Shown here in pieces: positions 37,015-50,300 of a stretch of 64,000 bases of DNA. Location: the NCBI GenBank assembly GCA_037833965.1, contig AP031351.1, forward strand, positions 25,990,501 to 26,054,500, given 5' to 3'. Each line of letters starts with the position of its first letter. Positions within the stretch are counted from its first letter, which is position 1. Both the position numbers and the translations under genes were made by a program. The notes beneath the pieces were generated by a model. That model was not told where the DNA came from, did not search any database, and worked only from the letters and a program-made list of their open reading frames with translations. The stretch is from Marchantia polymorpha subsp. ruderalis (Eukaryota > Streptophyta > Marchantiopsida > Marchantiales > Marchantiaceae).

Positions 37015-37731
37015 GTGAAGTCCCTCGCATTGTGCTTTACAAGCAGTCAGACTCTGCCCCCGCCCTGGTTCGTCGTCATCCACCACCACCTGCCGGAGCC
37101 CTATCTCGCCATGCCCCCGGGAACGGCCTGCTCGTTCCCTGGAAACCTGCCACTTCCGCCCTGCTGCTGCTCCAACTCACCGGTCCCTTCTTCCCTCCCC
37201 TCTCTTCATGCTTATCATCATCATTATTGCAACGACTTACGTCTTCTCCTCCTGAGGCAGTGTCTCCTGCTCCTGCTCCGACGTGTTAGCAAGCTCAGCT
37301 CAGCTCAGCTGATCTACTGTACTGTGACGGATGCGGTGCATTCGATTAGTGAGTATGATGAGAGGGATGCAATGTTCAATGCGCTGTGCTGTGATGCTAG
37401 TGGAGTGTGGCCCTGGTGGGGTCTGTCCGGGGTAGTAGACCATTTCACAAGACAACATAGATCTTTGCTAGCTCCTGCGATTGCGACTGCTAGCACGTCT
37501 TGGGATTCCATTCCCTCGAAGATAATGAAGGGATTTGCATCAGGTCTGCTGACGATGTCCGAGCCTCAGGTGGGCCTCACCACGAAGACTTCACTCCCCA
37601 AGGAACGAACGAAGGCAGCCAGCGAGAGACAGAGCAAGAGAGTTCTGCACGGGTCCCTCGCTTCGCGATGTACGTGGTCGGTCTTCGGAGTCATGGTCCG
37701 CTCTCACCTTCCCTCCAGTGGTACTGCGTAG
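37015..37731 (+). CDS. Unrecognised long ORF in GC-rich DNA
   Basis: The frame is open for 238 codons but begins with GTG; the first ATG gives a product starting MPPGTACSF. It is rich in L, P, S and H runs, has no known domain and lies in a GC-rich block where chance ORFs are common. A coding role is doubtful. Confidence 0.12.
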   Translation: MKSLALCFTSSQTLPPPWFVVIHHHLPEPYLAMPPGTACSFPGNLPLPPCCCSNSPVPSSLPSLHAYHHHYCNDLRLLLLRQCLLLLLRRVSKLSSAQLIYCTVTDAVHSISEYDERDAMFNALCCDASGVWPWWGLSGVVDHFTRQHRSLLAPAIATASTSWDSIPSKIMKGFASGLLTMSEPQVGLTTKTSLPKERTKAASERQSKRVLHGSLASRCTWSVFGVMVRSHLPSSGTA

Positions 37732-37989
37732 CGAGCCAGCCCTGCCGGGTCCTGAACCCATCGTTTGGCGCGCGAGAGTTTGTCGTATTATCAGCGGTAT
37801 TTCAACGACACCGCTAAAGCGGCTATGGGGTCGGCCTCCGTCAGCCGCGCATCGCTTTATTGTCTGTTCTCCTTTCTATTCGAGGGAAAAGGGCATCGAG
37901 CAAATATTTATCGAGCCGCGGTCGGATCCGTTGGCCCATCAGAACTACAGTGAGCTACGACACATCCTCCGGGTCCCCCATTCTCTCTC

Positions 37990-40900
37990 CAACAATTAAT
38001 TGACCTTCGCCATCAAGAGTACTGTACTCTATACATTTCCAATATTTTCTTCTTATTCTCTTGACTAGTTCTAGCAAATGGTAAATAGTCTTATTCTACA
38101 GATTGGGGTGGGGTGTCTGTAGTTCTATGTGCGTGAAGGGTGAATGAGTAAAATTTATAATTCTAAAAAATGAACTGCCAGCCGGGTTGCGACCGGCAAA
38201 TGTTAACGGAAAAGAAAACTTTAAATAGTGACCTCTGAAGAGCAAAGCATGAGACTATTTTGTGAGCGGTGTGGCCACGGCTCCCTGGCCTGATTTGTAG
38301 TGAAAGCGTAAAAATTTCTTTCTTTGAATATGCAGATTCTTCGGTATTTGAGAGCATATTTATTTGGTGTGAGATTTTCAGTTTTTTAATTTTTGTATTC
38401 TGATAGTTGGGGATGGACACAATGTATACATTATGTGATATTAATGAAAAATATTACATTTTCAACAGTATCATGCAATCTTATTTAGAGTTGAAGTTAA
38501 TTCTTAGAATATTACCTATTTTCAAGTTATCACTACAGCGTTTTGGATAATTTATTTTTAATTGAGTTCAAAATGTAAATGAGTCATACTGGCTGTGAAC
38601 AAACGGTTTTTTTACAGAATACTGGGCTGAATGATTGATCGATCCACAATAATTTTTCCAAGAATAAAAAATACCAATAAAACTTAATGACACGATTATT
38701 GCGGATAATTTCATTAAAAATGATAACTTGAATATTTCATAAAATGTACACTCACTCACTCCTGACGTGGATGAACCAAAGTATTTTCATGTTTGGTCTA
38801 TGAAATACGAAATTCGTGTTGTTTAGGGCATACATGTATTTCTCACATGTAAATCTAACTTACTGTTATCCTTGCAATGAGTCTCCATCTCCGTATATTA
38901 CAGTTTGATGACATATACTTATAGATATGACTTGAGTACATAGCTATTTCTTCAATGACGATGATTACATGTACTAAGACTTCCGACTGGAGCTGAAATT
39001 GTTAATTAAAGTTCCAGTGTAGAAAAGTCAGTTAGAGAGGGTCTTGGTGTGATGTTTGTTTACGATTGATTATACATAGCGTTCAAGAAAACGACTTTGG
39101 AGATTTTGAGAACGTTCCAAGGTTTTTGTTTGACCCATTTTGACCAAAAAACAGCTCACAATATATGTTCTGTATTGAACTCATATTTCGAATCAACTGG
39201 ATTATATTTGAAAAAGATTTTGATGTTCCAATAGGACCTTGAATTTGGATACAAAGACTAGGAATAATAGTGATTCAGACATTTTATCCATTTCACTTCA
39301 CCTTGAACGCGAGAACTTTTTAACCTTTGTTACATTTGGGCCACTCGTTGCCGATTTGCATATGCAATACCCAATCCCTTGCATTGAGCTCTTTTAGTAT
39401 CGAATTTCTTGCAACGAAGTATACGGTGATCATACGGTGCTACTTTGAAATACTGTTGGTGTGCCGGACAAATATTATAAGAAAGAAAGCTTAGAGTACA
39501 ATTTCTATTGTAGGTAATACTTGTATTATTAACTGTGTGGAGATCTATAGCATGAAAGTATTCAAATGGAATGCGAGTAGGACAAAGAATTATGTCCTTC
39601 ACAGGTCAAATCTGTTCTGATCTTTTATTAGAAAGTTATACTTGAAGTTGAAAACTCGTCACGTGTGAGAATTGTAATAATTATTCATGGTTTTTCTCAC
39701 AGATGCACAATGAGAATGAAAGCTTGATCAAGATAATATTCTTCAATCGAAAGGTTCCAAGGCCTTCCGATTCCTTCACATTTCTCTCTGGAAAATTATT
39801 ACGTGGAAGGATGGAAGACGGTGTCATGAATTGTATCCAAAAAGGGGCTCGACCCTATGATAGCTGAGGTCTTGGCCCTCGGGATACATACATACTTGTA
39901 AAGAATCAACAGAAATGCGAACATCTCGCTTCCCTTTTGTTCTTCATACAAGCCTTCCATTTGATCTTAAAGAAGAGTACCCTTTGTCTGGCCTGCTATC
40001 CAATTCGAAGGCTTCAAGAGATGATATTTTCTGGTCCGATAAGTAGTTAGAATGTCACAAAGCTACATCGGTTGAAATGTGAATTAATAGATGAACGATT
40101 AGCTTTGTCGCGAAGGATCAAGCAATGGGCGGAAAATGAAACCCATGAAGTGCTTCTTCAGATTCGTGACGATGATAGCGAGGCAAGGCCACCATCTTCG
40201 GGGAAGTTGGGAGAAAGCAGATGTGTGCACGTTGCAGCAGCCTGTAGGTGGCGGCTGCACTCACGATATTCTCCTCCACGTTGATGTACGGTCAGATCAT
40301 GATGACTCTGATGATGAAAGAAACGAAGAATCTTCTCTCGCTCGAGAACACAAGGATATCTTGTGTCTCTGGGAAGAATAAACAAAAGCATTTCCTCTTA
40401 GGATTGTCCGGAAATCTAATGGAGGGAGGGAGCGAGCGAGACATAGCCGTCGGTGTCAGTCAGCCGCTACTCTTCATGGGCCACCTCCAAGTAGGCGTCG
40501 AGCTCGAAGTACAGAGGCCATCTCATCAGAAGTCTCTATGAGGGTGCACTAGATAAGAATATGTTAAGGAAGAGTCATGGTGATATCCTGATATCCTGAT
40601 GATTGCGGAGAAAAAAGTTGCACAATTATGTGCAAATTTATATTGATCGTTCGTTATGCCGCAGGCTGATCATGATGACTTCCTGCCTGCCTCTCTGTCC
40701 TCTATCGAGAATGAGAGAGAGAGAAACCCACGAAAAGAGGGTCTTAGAGACACAGATGAACGAGATTGAGACGACTTTATTACATGCAGTCGAATAAGCG
40801 GCTCCCAACTGACCACCGGCGTAGAGAGGGAGTGGAGAATCGCCACTTGTGATATCAATTATATGGGAGACTTCTGGGTGATTCATATAACTCTCAACCT

Positions 40901-42960
40901 AGTAAAGTAAGAGCTTGTTTCTCAATATAAATAAATAAATAAATAAATAAATAAAATATATATATATATATTGATTATAACGCTGAATTGATCAAGCTAC
41001 GGTAATGTCATTCCTTAACATATAATGTACAATAATTCATATCTACCTCATTCGATACGTTGAAAGTTAAGGGTCGGCGGTAATTTTAGTCTTGGGCTGG
41101 AGATCTTTCCACGTTATTCTTACGCAGTAAACGAAGGGCTCTTGAAAGTGAGCTATGAAGGAACAGACTAATGTGAGGTATTTTCGGACATGATCTAATA
41201 TAAAGAACTCTCATAGATTAGTAAATTTCAGTTTGGGACTAATCACATTATACCCGTTTGCTTTCATCACGTGATGATGTGAACGGGTCCAACGATCCTT
41301 CTTGCTCTCCTTCTCCTATTGTCAAACCTTCTAGGGGTATATAATTGAAATCATGGCCACTCCTTCTGGAAATCATTACTATGTGGTTTTCGAAAGTAAG
41401 CCGAAAAGGTTGACGAAAAGGCTCTGCAGGAGCATGGCCAGTACATTTATTGATATGTATTTTAGGTGATCCCCACAACAATTTACTCCTACCGGATTGA
41501 ACGCGCTTGGGCCTGCAAGCAACTTGGCATTGAATGGATACAAGAAGTCAACTAATCCATCAAGCTTGCATACGTACCGGTCTCTAGAAGGAAAGGTACG
41601 ACATGAGTACAGTACGAGCAAGAGCGCAACATAGTATCTGGAGTATGGAAGCATGGACATCTGTACAGGTTCTATGAGTTGGGAAGCGCATGAATGACCC
41701 AGGATCATTTTTAATGGGAACTGGGAATAAGCGCAAAAGTGTACGCAGTGTATCAAGCGGGATTCTGTTTGATGAAGGCTGTGGTCCCTAGTCATATTCC
41801 ACGTTGCGTATGATTCACAGCCACACGTACCATGCGTGAGTTGGTACTAGGTACGATTCCAAACATACATCATCGAGCCATTGGGACCTCAAGAATTCAA
41901 ATTCTTGCAACATGTGGCTTCTGAAACCTTCGAGATGCTGCTGCTGCTGCTGTAAATTATTCCCACAACTTCATTGGGTGTGTAGGAATCGAATTGTCAG
42001 TCCACTTACGTACAGAGCCCTCCGATCAGCAGACGATGCCCAATGATGCGACTAATCCCTTGCCATCCGAGTATGACGGTGCACGCCTAAAGGAAAATTC
42101 TTTGACAGCAATGAACGACAATGGGTAAACATTGCCCGGTATTCGCACATTTGAAATTCTCATGTCACGGTTGTGGCCTCCAAATATTGTTTGACGGAGA
42201 GCGTGAACACTCAGAGGACACCAGATGAGCATCATTTGGCTTCCCAAATTCATTCATTTTGAACAACCAATGAATTTCCCGCTAGCGCATCTCCGTGTCC
42301 GTGGCTCAGTGTGGGCTCTCTATTTGCGCGCTGGACTAGCTAAGTACCAACGGAGTGACCTAAGCCGTTCCGTCACTCTGTAACATTCTTGTGCCTTGGA
42401 ATGGAATGTGGGTGATCATTGATCAGATGGCCCATGAATCAAATATGTGCCTCGCATCAGCTGGGACACATATTGCTCCAACCCACAGTTTCCGCTGTTC
42501 CCACATGGTACCACAGTCATCTGAATCTATTGTGGATCCAAATTCCACACATTCCACACTTTGCACATGATAAATTCATAGAGTCGCATCTGAATCTGAA
42601 TCTGAATTTGAGTGACCATGTTCTCCCAATCCAGCTGCAATTGGGTTGTTTCCTGCAACTTATGGTACGATTGAAAGGAGCTTTGCAGGGCCTGAACTCT
42701 GAAAGATTCTGCCTGGAATGCACACTCGCTAGACAGGTCGAAGGCTTGTTCTACCCATCAGCCATTTGGTCGCCTGCTAAGTTGGAGCCTGCGGGCACCT
42801 ACAGCTACCGCCCCACCCCCCACTCTAAATTATAGCCATCCTTGTTTCGACACGATTAAAATCGTCTCTTTCGAACAACGGTAGCTCTTCTAGTCCTTTT
42901 TGGTTTCATCCCTGAACGACTTGTTGGTTCATCCCATCCTTTTTACTATGTCACTCGATC
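37990..42960. other. AT-rich to mixed DNA without a recognised gene
   Basis: Contains (AATA)n running into (TA)n at 40929-40971. The largest ORFs (41379-41795 -, 42419-42835 +) have no known motifs. Confidence 0.45.
40929..40971. repeat. Compound (AATA)n-(TA)n microsatellite
   Basis: About six AATA units followed directly by about seven TA units. Confidence 0.9.
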
Positions 42961-43918
42961 TCCTCAGGATCAATCCAGTCTGCTTAATTAAATGCTCACA
43001 ACTTATAGATTTGTAGATTTATAGATTCGTGCACGAATGCTGAGATGAGATTGCTCCGGTGTGCCTCCAAAATCGTATCCAGTGCTCTCGGGTAGGAAGG
43101 TCTCTAAGTCTGGAGACGATAGCATCGGAATCTCGTGCGCTCGCTCCAGGTCTGCGCTTGCCTGCGCAGTGTATATTACAATTTAAGAGTGTACGGCATT
43201 GCAACCGATGGTCACTGTTCTCGAAGACCACTATTACAAGTCTCGTCGCACTTCAGTTTAGCGTTTAGTGCGTTCACTGACGAGTGGAGGTCTATAATCT
43301 GGAGTCTGTTCAGACGATGGACAGGGAAGTGAAGGCAAGCGACAGAATGTGCATGCTGCAAATCGAGCTTCCTTTTCCTCTTCGTCTCCCACACTGGCCG
43401 CGCTGCTGTATCAAGTTAGTTGACAGGGCCTCGGTCCAGAGGGTGAGAACTGCGCTCGCACAGAGAGAGAGAGAGAGGGAGAGTGAAAGTGAAGTTCACT
43501 TTGGTACGGGCCTCTGACAGACTTTGCCGTACGAGCTTCGAATTCCACTGTTCCAGCTCCAGCTCCTTCCACTTTCTCATCATCCGTCCTATGCTCAGCT
43601 CAGCTCAGCCTTTTCGAGCGTTGATTGAAATATCTTCGTACCGTGAGCTCCTGAAGGCCCTCTTTCCCTCCCTCCCTCTCTCCCTCCCTCCCTCTCTTCA
43701 CGTTCCACTTCGTTCATTTACTAACTTACTCATTCACTCATTTATTCTTGCACCAGAAGACGCCTAGCACGTTAATGCACTCTACTCTACTACAGTCCTG
43801 ACACTGAACCCGAGTGCAAGGCCAAGGCCTCGTCCCTCGCCGAGAGGAGAGCGAGAGAGCGAGGCCCAGACGTGTCCCGAGGATATGATCCGCTTTTTTC
43901 CCAACATAAGCTGTGGGC

Positions 43919-43921
<3 letters not shown>

Positions 43922-43957
<36 letters not shown>
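43922..43957. repeat. (CT)n microsatellite
   Basis: About 18 uninterrupted CT units. Plant GAGA-motif-binding proteins use such tracts, but no linked gene is seen. Confidence 0.95.
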
Positions 43958-43959
<2 letters not shown>

Positions 43960-45748
43960 GAAGCCGCCTGAGCAAGAAAGCTTTTCTCTGCTTCGAGTTT
44001 GTCGGAGGAATGGGGGGACGATGGCCGACGTAGCGCCGCTGCCGATGGAGGTGTATGCAGCGAGATGGGATGAGATGCTCGGTTGGCAGCACGAATGAAT
44101 GAGGGAGGGTGATCAATAGCGTCGATCCTCGACCCTCGACCGAGAACCGAGCTCGCCGGTGTGGCATAAACTCGGCAAGAGTCTGCGCTCGAGAACAGAG
44201 GCACGGAGCACGGTGCGGTCTGTGTGATTCTGTCGGGCCTTGTGGCGCCGATCTCTCTCTCACTGCTCACGATCGGAACAGTAGCCCTCGCATTCGGTCT
44301 CAGCACGAACAACGACTCATTCAGCCCGAGCCCATTGGTGCCCAGCTCTGGTCTCGCCACGCAAATTTGCATGCATGGGCAAAACGAGCTCTTCTCACAT
44401 CCTCATAATCACAAGGGCAGGATCAGCAGAAAACCCTTTGGATCCTTCGACCACTGTAATGGAATCGTGACATCGTAAGGTGACCAATGGATGGATGTAG
44501 TGCGGGTGACTGCAGATCAGCGCACTGTTTTGTCCCCCTCGTGCTGCAAAGTCATCGTTCAGATCATGAACGAGTGACTCGGCGAGAAGTGGTCTAGACA
44601 CGAGTGTTTGAGAGCCAAATCCGAACCCAGTGGCCATTGGTCAGACGCATAAATCATGCACTTTTGAAGAAGGTCCAAGGTTTGTTACAGTTCCCTCGGG
44701 CAACGATTTTTTTGGATGCCTCCACTCAAGCATGAAGCTATTGCGTCAAATCTTCAATTAAAATAGCAAAAGCGATCGGAAGCCATGGATCATACCAAAG
44801 GGCAACACGGGGCTAGTCGCTAGTAGTATCACCAGGGCAAATATGTTCTAGTACGTCTACATATTCCACCTAAACCCTATCTGAACAGGTGATAACAACT
44901 CGTATATTCTTGTTGCATATAGACTGGGTGACTCTACCTAGCTCAAACTGTTGACATGCAATAAGAACGTCCGAAAAATCACATAACTCGATTTTTTTTA
45001 TAAATTGTATCTAGCTCAGTAGTTATATAAAACTTTGCATATATATTACTTAAAATGTATATAAGTCAAATTAAAAATCAGGGTACAATATTCTCTTGGT
45101 ACGATGATTTCTGGTGTACTTTCTCATAAACATGTCCCAAATGTAAATATGAAAGTCACACCTTTCCCCGTCCAGTATGTACAATGAAATTGAATGGTAG
45201 GGCGAAGGTAAGAAGCTTTGCTAGCTCGAGCTCCACCGAGCTCGTTTATGGTAATTGTTTGCATTAACACTTATGTGCCACTGGCTTCGCCCTTTGAGTG
45301 GGACGCGATCGTCTGCTCTCCAGCCTACCCACCCATCCACCCAAGGTGACCAAATAATCAGCGATGGCAGCAGCTGTAACAAATTGCCAAGGACATGCAT
45401 TGAACACCTGAACTGCACTGTAGTGTGCTTGCGATCGAGCTCAAGAACCTACTAACTCACTGCAGGAGAGTAAGATAAAGAGGAAGCGTGCGAGGCCAAG
45501 AGTCCAAGACCCGTGGAAAGGCTAGTGAGCAGGAATATGTAGGGTACATTGTAGGCGAGGCATTCGAAGAGCTCATCATCGTCATCGTCCAAAGCATAGA
45601 GAGGTTGACGAAACTGCAAAGAGCACAAGTTTGAGAACTAGGGCCAATTTGAGAGTCTGGCACTGCGGTGAGATCGGTGTCATCAGCCATGTTTTTCTTA
45701 TGCTGGATGTCGTCAGCGCACGAAGACCAGACCCGAGTAGACAGTGGT

Positions 45749-45774
45749 AGACCAGACCAGACCAGACCAGACCA
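45749..45774. repeat. (ACCAG)n pentanucleotide repeat
   Basis: Five successive ACCAG/AGACC units in the GC-richer block. Confidence 0.9.
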
Positions 45775-47300
45775 CATTGGATTAGACCGGACCGGAAGGT
45801 CTGATGAGCTGCTGACTAGATTTAGAGGAAGACTTTGGAGCCTGGACGAGAGATAAGAGTAGGTTTTGCATTCTACCTCCACTTCTCAGCTGGCTGGTAA
45901 TCTAACTCCTCAGCTACATGTCGTGGTATCTTCTGGTGCCAAATTCCACTTTACCAAACGCCAATCTCCATTTCAGATCCTCAGAGAATCAACCGTCATC
46001 AGATCGGAGTCCCATTGCTTGTTCTTCGAAGATCCAGCATCACGGATAATGCATTCCAAGTGCCATCCTCTGCCTTCGGATGCTCAATCATGTATCTGCG
46101 CTGCTATTACAGCATAGGGGCAGATGGAAGACCTGGTCTCGTCCATCAAGCCAGCAATCCGTCCTTCCGTAGTTCGGTCCTCCTCCATCGGTTAAGTTGA
46201 CAAAGGTATTTTACAAATCTTGGACTCTTTCAAGGGAAGGGTAGGCAGGCATTGTGGATCATAGTGTCCATTGCATTTTGACATAAAAAACATATGGGCA
46301 GATCTTCCAAATCGTTTGTTGGCGATCGGCGGCCATCCCTTCATTCATTCAATCATCACATCAAGGAGGGAGGGAGGGAGAGTAGAGCCTTCCCCCTGCT
46401 CGTCAGATGATTGGAATGCGAGTTCAGCTGATCAAATCTCTAGTTCGACTTCCGTAAGTTTCAATCAGAATGATGTCAGACTTCAAGATCTTCGTCACAT
46501 CATCATCATCATCTTGTCTTGGACTCCGACTTCGAATGTCATGCATGTGTGTCGGCAGGATGGGAAACACCAAAAGGACCAGGACCAGCCGTTGTCGTCT
46601 AGTCAGCGTCGCCCCACTCCCAGCGATCAGAAAACGCTTTGTCCCTTGCTCCTCCGCCTTTGGGATCCATCTCCAAGACTGCAGCTGCAGCACTGGTTGC
46701 CTGTCGCTTGCTTCACTGTGGACGCAGTGATGAATTAAACAACTCCAGAAATACTTGCAAGTTGCTAGATGGACGAAGATAATGTTTGCAAGCTCATCTA
46801 ATCGGCTGTCGCCAAAGAGCCAAAACGCCTTCATGGAAAATAGACCATCGAACGATCGAACTCAACTTGACCAACACTCACATCCAATTCTGAAATTTAA
46901 GCACAGGAGAGATTTCGTACAGCCGATATACCGATGCCATGATTGCCAGCGAGAGAGAAAGTGATATTCTGGAAACCGATGCCAATGCTTCATGTACATC
47001 ATTCAAAAGGTCACTGGCCTTTCCAAAAGGTGGTTATTGCTGACCAAATCTCGATGTAAGAGCCCGAGCTGAGTGCCTGGGCTATCTAACTTTCCAGCGA
47101 GCGAACGGGCGAGCAGCAGCAGCTGAGCTCGCAAGTCAGAGACGATCATCAAGTGCGAAGTCTGATGATCATGCGTAGGGGTATACTTGTATATTCTACA
47201 TCATGAAACTTGATGCGCTGAGTCTTCCTCTCTGTTTTGCTACATTAGCTCAAACAACAGTCCGTGTTTGGCATTTGGCAACTCTGTAATGGGTGCTGCA

Positions 47301-50300
47301 ATGACACGTTTCAACCAATGACGAGGACGATGGAGGGAGGGAAAAAAAACATCTCTCCCACATTTTATCGAGCAATCGATGACTGCGTGAACTGGTATAC
47401 TGAATCACTGAAGGGCTCTTGGACTATAATGGTCGTACTGGTACCTAATTCCTCCGGTGCAATCGTGCTATTCAAGTAAACTCCAGATCAATCGAGCACG
47501 TTCATGCGATGATGCTGCTGTGGAACACATTATGCTGCAAAATCTGTGCAAATGGTTTCTTGAAGTCGAATAGCAGCAGAAAATTGAGTTCTACCACAAG
47601 GGAGCTGAACGACACCCTGAATACAAGTATGAACTGTGAATTTGGTCAGAATTCGCATACTGATAGTGAAGATTCTTGCTAATAAATATATTAGTGTCAT
47701 AATTTGGACAATCAGAGGGGAAATCAAGTCCTTCAAAGATGTAGGAATCTACTTGACATCTGGAAGCTGGGTCATGATCCATACACAGTTCTGTTGAATG
47801 CTATAGGTAACCCCCTGGCAGATGACAAAGTTTTGCCAGGGATGATGTTTAAGATATAGGAGCATGAAAAAGTAATGGTGGAATGTTCAACCACCAATTT
47901 CTTCTCATGCCCAAGAATTGGGGGTAAGATGTATACGTCTAATACTGAGTAAAATTTGCAAAACCCCTCTTATCTATAAGACTCGTAAACATTAGCATGA
48001 CCACATTTTTTCCAGCCAGAAGATTATTATCTCTAATTCATCTTTACATGATGTTTGTCACTTGTAGGCGTCATACACGAAACATTTACAGATTCCATTA
48101 GTTTTGGAGACAACATATATTCCTCTAATCTTTGCCAAATATAAATTAATCTTCTACGAAAAAACTAGGTGTGTTTTTTAAATTTAGGCCAAGAATCTAT
48201 TCATACAGATTAGATGATGTAACAAAGTGCGTAAAGTTATCAATTTATCTTTCAGTACTGAATTCACAAATTGGAAAACGTTGAAATATAGTCCAATCAA
48301 CAAGATCAGTAAATGGATAAGATTCAAGGTTTGCAATAAACTTAAAGCCCCAGTTTCTAAGATTCTACTCTCGAAATATATGCCATGGTAGATCTTGAAA
48401 TGTTAATTTTATACTTGCTTTTGTTATAAGTTATGATTAGCCTAACCATGGTTAGGTTAGGCTAGTTACGCAAGGCGTTGTACAGTGAGCCTTCCACTTT
48501 GGGCAGTCAGCTCACAGACTCTGGCTGTGTACATTTATGTAATTAACACGTAAACACTTGCTCTTCACCTCTTGAAGGATGCAGCCCAAATGTGAACCAT
48601 TCTCAGTGCAGTTGTTAGTTGTATGATCGATTTGATGGCTTATATTCCTTCTATGAGCGCATCGCACAGTGATCAAAACAGAGCATGAGCTGTTTGTTTC
48701 GATCATTGCCATTCCACTCCTAGATCATTCAAAGCTGTGTGGGCTTTAGATGGAGTTGCTAAATTCCATAATTGTATAGGATAACAGAGGCGGCTATGGA
48801 GGTGGTGACAGAGGGTACAACAGCGGATGCCGAGTTGGTGGTGGTGAATCGAGATGGAGATATGATAATCACAACTGTGAATTTTGATACTGGGAGCCAG
48901 GGCTCATGGTTTGGTGATGATTCACTCTCTCGTCCCACAATTAAAGGGAAGGGCCTCGTCTAAGAGCCTGGCGCTTCAGTTATCGGTGAATGTGATATGT
49001 CACTCGCGCTATAATCCTTCAGCCTCGTCAGAGCTTTTGATTGTCATTTGGTAGGTGCAGTTTTGGATCATGAAATCAGCTCAAGTTTAGGTGATAGGTG
49101 CTCTTCTTCGTTTCTTACGTGCACTCAGTCACTCAGTTGGCATGATAGATCGATGTAATGTGATAATTAGTCGTCTCTTCCGTCACCGGTGTCCGACACA
49201 ATTATACACCTCCCATGTCCTCCTAGACATCGAGGCCTGTCAGGTTTACGATGCGAAGTAGATGCAGAGCTTACGAGGCTGTTGCGCAAGAGATCTGATT
49301 TTTTGGTGATAGCTATGAAAGAACGAAGAGGTCATCGTATGAGTGAGCATCTAACCTTCGGAAATTTGCCCTTGCGTTGACATTTACATCGGCCATAAGT
49401 GATTGATTAGCTTAGCGCCTCCACCCAAACACAATCCAGAACAATGACTGCATACCAAGCATCACTTTTGGAAAAACACTTAGTGACCTGTACATGCTTT
49501 TCAAAGTTTGAGTTCTTCGTCAAGTGTGCTACTTCATTGTTTCGAGGTTGTAACTGTAAACTGATGTTACACAATAAATCTTTATTATTATTATTATTAT
49601 TTTATTTAAGTATATGTTCATCAGTTCACATGATTATGATTGAGAAAGTTTTGGCTATCCTCACGTGCAAGTCGTTTCGCATGGTGAGATGTGAGAAGGG
49701 TTTTGCTAACCTACACAAACTTAACTCATTGGTTTAGATGAGGCAGTGAAACAGAGAGTTTCAAACTATTAATTTGCAGAATTTGAGGCCTTTATGAGTT
49801 TGTTCAGGACGTATTGTGCGGGCAATCTACTTCTTCCTTGTATTCTAATAAAAAAATACTATGCAAGTATTGTGGATGAGTAATCAGAATTTTATTTTGA
49901 TTTTTTCATGCATAAAAAATTACAGAGACTTTCCATCAAGAATCCTTGTTGAAACCTAGGATAGGAATGAATGAATAACTATCTATCTCAAGTTAATGAT
50001 GGGATTTATATTGTAGATGAGATGGATATGTATTGTTTGAAAGAAGAAGAATACTCGTCATTTCACCACACCATATACGTAAGAGGAAAATGATGTTGCT
50101 AAGCGAATCAAGCAATAATTACTAGAGTAGTCAAGGAGTAAATAACTTCAAACAAATTCCCCATAAATATTTTTGAATAAAGCCGTAAGTATCATGATTA
50201 ACTTGCCTTATTGTATTATAATCAAGTGCAGTACCCTTTTTGAAAAGTGATTGAAATTGCTTCATGTTTATGTTTGATAGCTTGATTCAGGACTAAAAGT

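Larger units (their letters stand above)
42961..47300. other. GC-richer, pyrimidine-tract-rich block without a recognised gene
   Basis: Resembles the flanks of the WRKY gene in composition, with (CT)n, (CCCT)n near 43666-43694, (ACCAG)n and (GGGA)n near 46363-46380. It could be the untranslated part of a transcript, but no coding exon is recognised. Confidence 0.35.

Noticed and set aside
43738-44263. Arg/Glu-repeat proteins on the minus strand
   Set aside because: The repeats are translations of the (CT)n microsatellite.
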